A stretch of 64,000 nucleotides of DNA from an uncultured Tessaracoccus sp. (lineage in GTDB: Bacteria; Actinomycetota; Actinomycetes; Propionibacteriales; Propionibacteriaceae): NCBI RefSeq assembly GCF_947286155.1, contig NZ_CAMYPD010000004.1, positions 1 through 64,000 on the forward strand, given 5' to 3'. Below the pieces are notes generated by a model. The model had not been told where the DNA came from. It did not search any database and saw nothing but the letters and a program-made list of their open reading frames with translations. A program made the position numbers and the translations under genes. Shown here piece after piece: positions 60,147-64,000 of this stretch (the first letter of the stretch is position 1; each line of letters begins with the position of its first letter).

Positions 60147-61064
60147 TCAACGGTAGTACCCCAGCGCCTCGCGTGCCATCTCCCGCGCCAAACGAGTGAC
60201 GCGTTCGTCGGACACTTCCACGACAGCGCTTCCCAGCCGCAGCAGCAGTCGGGCAGCCCAGTCGAGTGAAACGAGCGGGAATGTGATGCGCCACAGCTCA
60301 CCCACCTGCTCGCACGCGGTTGTCGGGTGGTAGTCGGCACACCACCTACCCGCCTGCGTAACCGTGATGGTCAGCTCGGTATGCGCGTCGCTGAACCAGG
60401 TGGCGAGCTCATCGGGCACCTCGCGCGGGGTGATGTGCTCATCGAGCAGCTCCACCTCGACGATGCGGTCCAGGCGGTAGGAACGCCACGCCTCACGCGT
60501 GCGGCTCCACGCGTCGAGGTAGGCGTAGCCGCGGTCGGTGCGCAGCCGCGTCGGCTCCACGATGGCCTCGCGCACCTCGCCCCGGCCTTCCCTGCGGTAG
60601 CTGAGCCAGCAGGCCACCCCCGTCGAGACGGCCTCGTGCAGCGTTGTCCGGACGTGTTCGTCGCCGGCGTCGACGTCGATCTCGACGCTCGCGGGCGCAT
60701 CTTTCGACAGGGCTTCGAGCTTCGTGAGCGCCGACCTGGCGCCCGCGTCGTCGCCTCCCAGTTCCAACACCATGCGCAGCGCGACGATGAGGCTCGCGGC
60801 CTGCGCTCCGGTGAGGCGCATGGGGCGACCGAGTGCGTCGAGGTTGGTGGCGAAAATGTGTCCATCTTCCCGCGCACCGCCCAGATCTACCTCGAACAGG
60901 TCGCCATAGAAGCCGCCGGGTAGCCCGACGAACTGCAGAATCGAGAGATCGGCGAGCACCCGCTGCTGGGTGATGCCGAACTCGTCGGCCACCTCTGCGA
61001 CGGTCACCCCCGGGTGGGCGTTGAGGTACGGCACCAGGTGCACGAGGCGTTGCAGCTCAGTCAT
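60147..61064 (-). CDS. pafC: WYL-domain transcriptional activator PafC
   Basis: The 305-residue protein has an N-terminal helix-turn-helix (LNAHPGVTVAEVADEFGITQ) and a WYL domain (ACWLSYRREGRGEVREAIVE ... RGYAYLDAW). With PafB it activates DNA-damage genes independently of LexA/RecA in mycobacteria. Its start at 61064 overlaps pafB by 8 bases. Confidence 0.9.
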   Translation of the reverse strand: MTELQRLVHLVPYLNAHPGVTVAEVADEFGITQQRVLADLSILQFVGLPGGFYGDLFEVDLGGAREDGHIFATNLDALGRPMRLTGAQAASLIVALRMVLELGGDDAGARSALTKLEALSKDAPASVEIDVDAGDEHVRTTLHEAVSTGVACWLSYRREGRGEVREAIVEPTRLRTDRGYAYLDAWSRTREAWRSYRLDRIVEVELLDEHITPREVPDELATWFSDAHTELTITVTQAGRWCADYHPTTACEQVGELWRITFPLVSLDWAARLLLRLGSAVVEVSDERVTRLAREMAREALGYYR

Positions 61065-61986
61065 GCGTGCCTCCGGCAAGGGCCGTGAGCCGTTCGACGA
61101 CGGCCTCACGCAGGTGGTCAGGCGCGAGCACGAACGCGTCGGGGCCGGCCGCGCAGATTTCCGTGATAATCATGTCGTCATTGAAGCCCCGCACCTCGCG
61201 GGCGATGAAACCTTGAGGCAACGGATCTGGCCAGGTGGCTGGCGAGGAATCCGCGAGCAGCTCCGGAGCGTCTCGCACCGCGATCACGGCGCTGGCCTGC
61301 GCGGATGTTGGCGCAAGGTATTCGGTGAGGTCGTCTGGCATGCGGAAGGCGCCGTCTGGCCCCACCGCGCGGGCCACACCGTCGATCCGGGAGAGCTTGA
61401 ACCGTCTTGGCGCCTGCCGGTCGATGTCGAAGCCCAGCACCAGCCACAGGCCGCGTCGCTGCGAGAGCTGCCATGGTTGCACCCGACGCGTCCACCCGCC
61501 GTACTCAAATTCGACGCAGCGCCTCGCCAGCTGCGCTTCGTAGATGACATCGAACGAAGGTTCTGTCGCGGGAATGTGCGCGCGTACGTTCGGCAGTCGG
61601 TCGAGATCGGGCGCGGCCCCTGCTGCGCGCAGCCGCTGGATCGCCGTCGATGTGGCTTCTGCCCCGACGGAGGTCTGCCAGGCGTGCGCAGCAAGTCCGA
61701 TGGCCACCAGCTCGTCGCGGGTGAACTCCACGTCGGGAAGTTCGAACTCGAGGCGGTCGATGCGGTACCCATCTTCGTCCGTTGAGTCGGGGTCGTTGCT
61801 GCCGGTGCGCAGCGGAATGCCGAGTGCGCGCAGCTCCGCCTTGTCGCGCTCGAAGGTGCGCTCGAAACTCGCGGTGCGGGCGTAGCCTTCGACCATCTCG
61901 CGGATCTCCGCTTTCGAGAGGAAGCGTTTCGTCGTCAGCAGCGCGATGAGCAAATTCAAAATGCGCTCCGACTTCGCGGCCGACAT
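61057..61986 (-). CDS. pafB: WYL-domain transcriptional activator PafB
   Basis: The 309-residue protein starts MSAAKSERILNLLIALLTTK with a helix-turn-helix, then a WYL domain (CVEFEYGGWTRRVQPWQLSQ RRGLWLVLGFD). It is the partner of PafC. Together with tatA, tatC and helY this order is standard in actinobacteria. No pup/proteasome genes are visible in the window. Confidence 0.9.
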   Translation of the reverse strand: MSAAKSERILNLLIALLTTKRFLSKAEIREMVEGYARTASFERTFERDKAELRALGIPLRTGSNDPDSTDEDGYRIDRLEFELPDVEFTRDELVAIGLAAHAWQTSVGAEATSTAIQRLRAAGAAPDLDRLPNVRAHIPATEPSFDVIYEAQLARRCVEFEYGGWTRRVQPWQLSQRRGLWLVLGFDIDRQAPRRFKLSRIDGVARAVGPDGAFRMPDDLTEYLAPTSAQASAVIAVRDAPELLADSSPATWPDPLPQGFIAREVRGFNDDMIITEICAAGPDAFVLAPDHLREAVVERLTALAGGTHD

Positions 61987-62085
61987 CGCGCCCCTCCTTC
62001 CGTTGCTTGGGCGACGGTGATTCCTTGCAGAAGCCTACCTGCACCCATCGCCGTCGCGGCCCAACCGGGCGGCTACGGTGATGCA

Positions 62086-62964
62086 ATGCATGTGGATCGC
62101 TACGCCCCTTCCCCCACCTCCGACCTGCACCTCGGCAACCTCCGCACGGCGCTCGCCGGATGGCTGCTCGCTCGCGCGGCGGGTGGCCGGTGGTTGATGC
62201 GCGTGGAGGACCTCGACGAGGCCCGCGTGCGCGCCGCCGGAGACGCGGAGCGCCGCAACTTGGACGACCTGCGTCGGCTCGGACTCGACTGGGACGGCGA
62301 GGTGATCCGGCAATCCGAGCGCCACGACCTCTATCGCGACGCCGTCGCCTCACTCGGTGATCGCGTGTTCGAGTGCTTCTGCACGCGTCGCGAGCTCGCC
62401 GCGGCCGCCTCAGCGCCACACGGCGACGACGGGTTCCGTCCCTACCCGGGCACGTGCCTGCACCTCACCGACCGCGAGCGCGAGAAGCGACGAGCTGAGC
62501 GCCGCCCAGCGCTCAGAGTCAGGGCCGACGGCGCCACCTACCGGGTGCACGACCGCTTCGCAGGCGACGTGGAGGCCACCGTCGACGACTTCGTGCTGGT
62601 CCGCGGCGATGGGCAGTTCGCGTACAACTTGGCGGTTGTCGTCGACGACATCGCCACCGGAGTGACGCACATCACTCGCGGCGACGACCTGCTGTCATCG
62701 GCTCCACGCCAAGCGTGGCTCACCGCTCAACTGGGCGGTGAGCCCGCGAGCTACACGCACGTCAGCCTCGTGATGGGCACCGACGGAGGGCGCCTCGCCA
62801 AGCGCAATGGAGGTGTCACGCTCGACGAGGCGGGCGGGCCGGGGGTGGTGTTCCCGTGGCTCGCGCAGTCGCTCGGGCTCGGCCCCTGCGGCGATGCCGC
62901 AGAAGCCCTCACCCGAATGCCTGCTGACTACGAGTTCTGGACGTCGAGAATATCGATCACGTAG
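62086..62964 (+). CDS. gluQ: Glutamyl-Q tRNA(Asp) synthetase
   Basis: This 292-residue protein is a truncated GluRS paralogue. It has the HIGH-type motif in APSPTSDLHLGNLRTALAGW, the zinc ligands in FECFCTRRE and YPGTC, and a KMSKS-like RLAKRNG. It lacks the anticodon-binding domain. It glutamylates queuosine in tRNA-Asp. I chose the ATG at 62086 (MHVDRYAPSPTSDLH). It overlaps the convergent FKBP gene by 37 bases. Confidence 0.9.
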   Translation: MHVDRYAPSPTSDLHLGNLRTALAGWLLARAAGGRWLMRVEDLDEARVRAAGDAERRNLDDLRRLGLDWDGEVIRQSERHDLYRDAVASLGDRVFECFCTRRELAAAASAPHGDDGFRPYPGTCLHLTDREREKRRAERRPALRVRADGATYRVHDRFAGDVEATVDDFVLVRGDGQFAYNLAVVVDDIATGVTHITRGDDLLSSAPRQAWLTAQLGGEPASYTHVSLVMGTDGGRLAKRNGGVTLDEAGGPGVVFPWLAQSLGLGPCGDAAEALTRMPADYEFWTSRISIT

Positions 62965-63977
62965 ACGAGAGTCTGGCCCGGTTCGAGGGCGGGCGCCGTC
63001 GTGCGGCCCTCGGGGTAGGCCAGCGCGGGCGGTACTACCAGCAGCACCCGAGAGCCCGCGGTGGCGCCGACGAGGCCCTTCTTCCAGCCCTCGATGAGCC
63101 CTGAGAGGTGGCCCGTCTGGGGAGCCCACGCGTCCTCAAATTCCTTGCCGTCGGCCCACTTCCAGGAGCGGTACTTCACCTGCACGATGCTCTTCGCGGT
63201 GACCTCGGTGCCGGAGCCCTTGATGAGCGTGGCCTTCTTGAGCTCGCCCGGTGCTTGTGCATTGGTGTCGACCTTCGCGGTGGGCACACCTTTCGCATCA
63301 ACGCTCACCGGAGGCATCCCCTCGACGGGAGGCTGCTCCTCGCCGATGGCCTCCTCGAAGTTGGCCGAGACGATGTCGACGACGAATAGTAGCGAGTCGC
63401 CCGGCTTGATCGAGCCATCCGCGTTGCCCTCGGGGTACCCGTCGGAGCTGGGCATGCCGATGAGCACACGCGAGCCGACGGTCTGCCCGTCGAGCCCCTT
63501 CCTAAAGCCCGGCATCACCTGGCCGAGCGCGAAGGTGAGCGGAGAGCCGGACTCGTACGACGAGTCGAAGACCTTGCCCGTCGACCCGTTCACACCGACG
63601 TAGTTGACGGTGACCACCGAATCCTGCGTGAGCTTCTGCTTGCCATCCGAGGGCTTGAGCACCTTCGTCGTGGTTTCCTTAATGGCCCACGGCGCCGTGA
63701 ACTTGATCTCAGGCGTGTCACCGTCGGTCACAGTGATGCCCTCCAGATCAGTGGATGGCTGCACACTGACGCTCGGCTCCGCTGAGGCAGACTCGGATGT
63801 CGACGGCGACGCCGACGGGGAACTCGACTCCTGGGCCGTAGCCGACGCAGACGCCGACGCGCTCGGCAGAGTCGTCTCCGTGTCGGTGCCCTCCGACGGA
63901 GAGCACGAGGTGAGCAGGGCAATGGACGTCACCGCAGCCAGTGCGATGGAGAAAACCTTCGATATTGACACGCGCAC
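62928..63977 (-). CDS. FKBP-type peptidyl-prolyl isomerase lipoprotein, two domains
   Basis: The 349-residue protein has a lipoprotein signal (ALAAVTSIALLTSC, C25), a Ser/Ala-rich linker of about 50 residues, and two FKBP domains (about 110-205, with VTVNYVGVNGSTGKVFDSSY and MPGFRKGLDG; about 255-347, with VQVKYRSWKWADGKEFEDAW). It would fold extracytoplasmic proteins. It starts with GTG. Its 3' end overlaps gluQ. Confidence 0.9.
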   Translation of the reverse strand: MRVSISKVFSIALAAVTSIALLTSCSPSEGTDTETTLPSASASASATAQESSSPSASPSTSESASAEPSVSVQPSTDLEGITVTDGDTPEIKFTAPWAIKETTTKVLKPSDGKQKLTQDSVVTVNYVGVNGSTGKVFDSSYESGSPLTFALGQVMPGFRKGLDGQTVGSRVLIGMPSSDGYPEGNADGSIKPGDSLLFVVDIVSANFEEAIGEEQPPVEGMPPVSVDAKGVPTAKVDTNAQAPGELKKATLIKGSGTEVTAKSIVQVKYRSWKWADGKEFEDAWAPQTGHLSGLIEGWKKGLVGATAGSRVLLVVPPALAYPEGRTTAPALEPGQTLVYVIDILDVQNS

Positions 63978-64000
63978 GATGGTACCCCGATCCTCACAAA

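Noticed and set aside
1..64000. CRISPR arrays, rRNA genes, prophage modules and known riboswitches
   Set aside because: I saw no regularly spaced repeats, no rRNA, no phage structural genes and no riboswitch I could recognise (thiL and ilv leaders were read with this in mind).

Overview
The window looks like a chromosome contig from a high-GC Gram-positive actinomycete, with Propionibacteriaceae or a close relative as my guess. Support comes from the DUF3046-recA pair, the ClgR-type regulator / CinA / PgsA / RimO / FtsK block, the pafB-pafC-tatA-tatC-dagK-helY block, and the DUF222 (13E12-type) HNH protein. Species cannot be fixed from this sequence alone. The first 47 bases are a Nextera/Tn5 sequencing adapter, so the contig starts artificially inside recA.

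Layout. (1) 48-12334: DNA repair and cell-envelope core genes: recA with a LexA box and a PafBC-like element, ftsK, thiL, ddl, trmO, plsC, and a DUF222 gene with a near-consensus SOS box in its promoter. (2) 12426-16715: a tetR / broken cupin / DUF4865 operon, a GxSxG hydrolase paired with a membrane protein, and glycerate kinase. (3) 16742-25876: a complete arabinan or arabino-oligosaccharide locus with two secreted GH43 enzymes, an ABC importer, an intracellular GH51 arabinofuranosidase and a divergent LacI regulator. (4) 25926-36207: a scarred accessory zone. A MazG-like gene is followed by the 5' half of a GIY-YIG/DUF2075 helicase gene; its 3' half lies about 8.5 kb away at 35.6-36.2 kb. 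Between the halves lie an ISL3-type element with a deleted catalytic core, a DEAD-box helicase lacking its 5' end, a D-amino-acid operon (acylase, transporter, FAD oxidoreductase), a response regulator without its phospho-acceptor Asp, and two odd genes. (5) 36222-43633: leucine biosynthesis (leuDC with a divergent IclR regulator; leuB further on), tRNA-Gln and tRNA-Glu, and a small operon of a GATase, an FAH-family enzyme and a CPBP protease. (6) 43652-44794: an insertion scar with an IS30 remnant, bounded by copies of the flotillin gene's 3' end. (7) 44774-49995: flotillin/NfeD, then a LacI-controlled sugar operon (FucU mutarotase, ribokinase, short KdsD-type isomerase) that would fit D-arabinose use. 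(8) 50081-54867: ilvBNC with a leader-peptide attenuator, plus HIT and hisF. (9) 54868-63977: an intergenic cluster of palindromic repeats, the pafBC-tatAC-dagK-helY operon, gluQ and an FKBP lipoprotein.

Connections: recA and the DUF222 gene carry LexA-type boxes, and recA also carries a match to the motif recognised by PafBC, which is encoded at 60-62 kb. The arabinan-binding lipoprotein has a twin-arginine signal and the window encodes TatA and TatC. Branched-chain amino-acid synthesis appears twice under separate local control: an IclR-type operator at leuC and attenuation at ilvB. Many genes are joined by ATGA or TGATG overlaps, so operon boundaries are clear. Broken genes cluster at 13.0-13.3, 26.2-36.2 and 44 kb.
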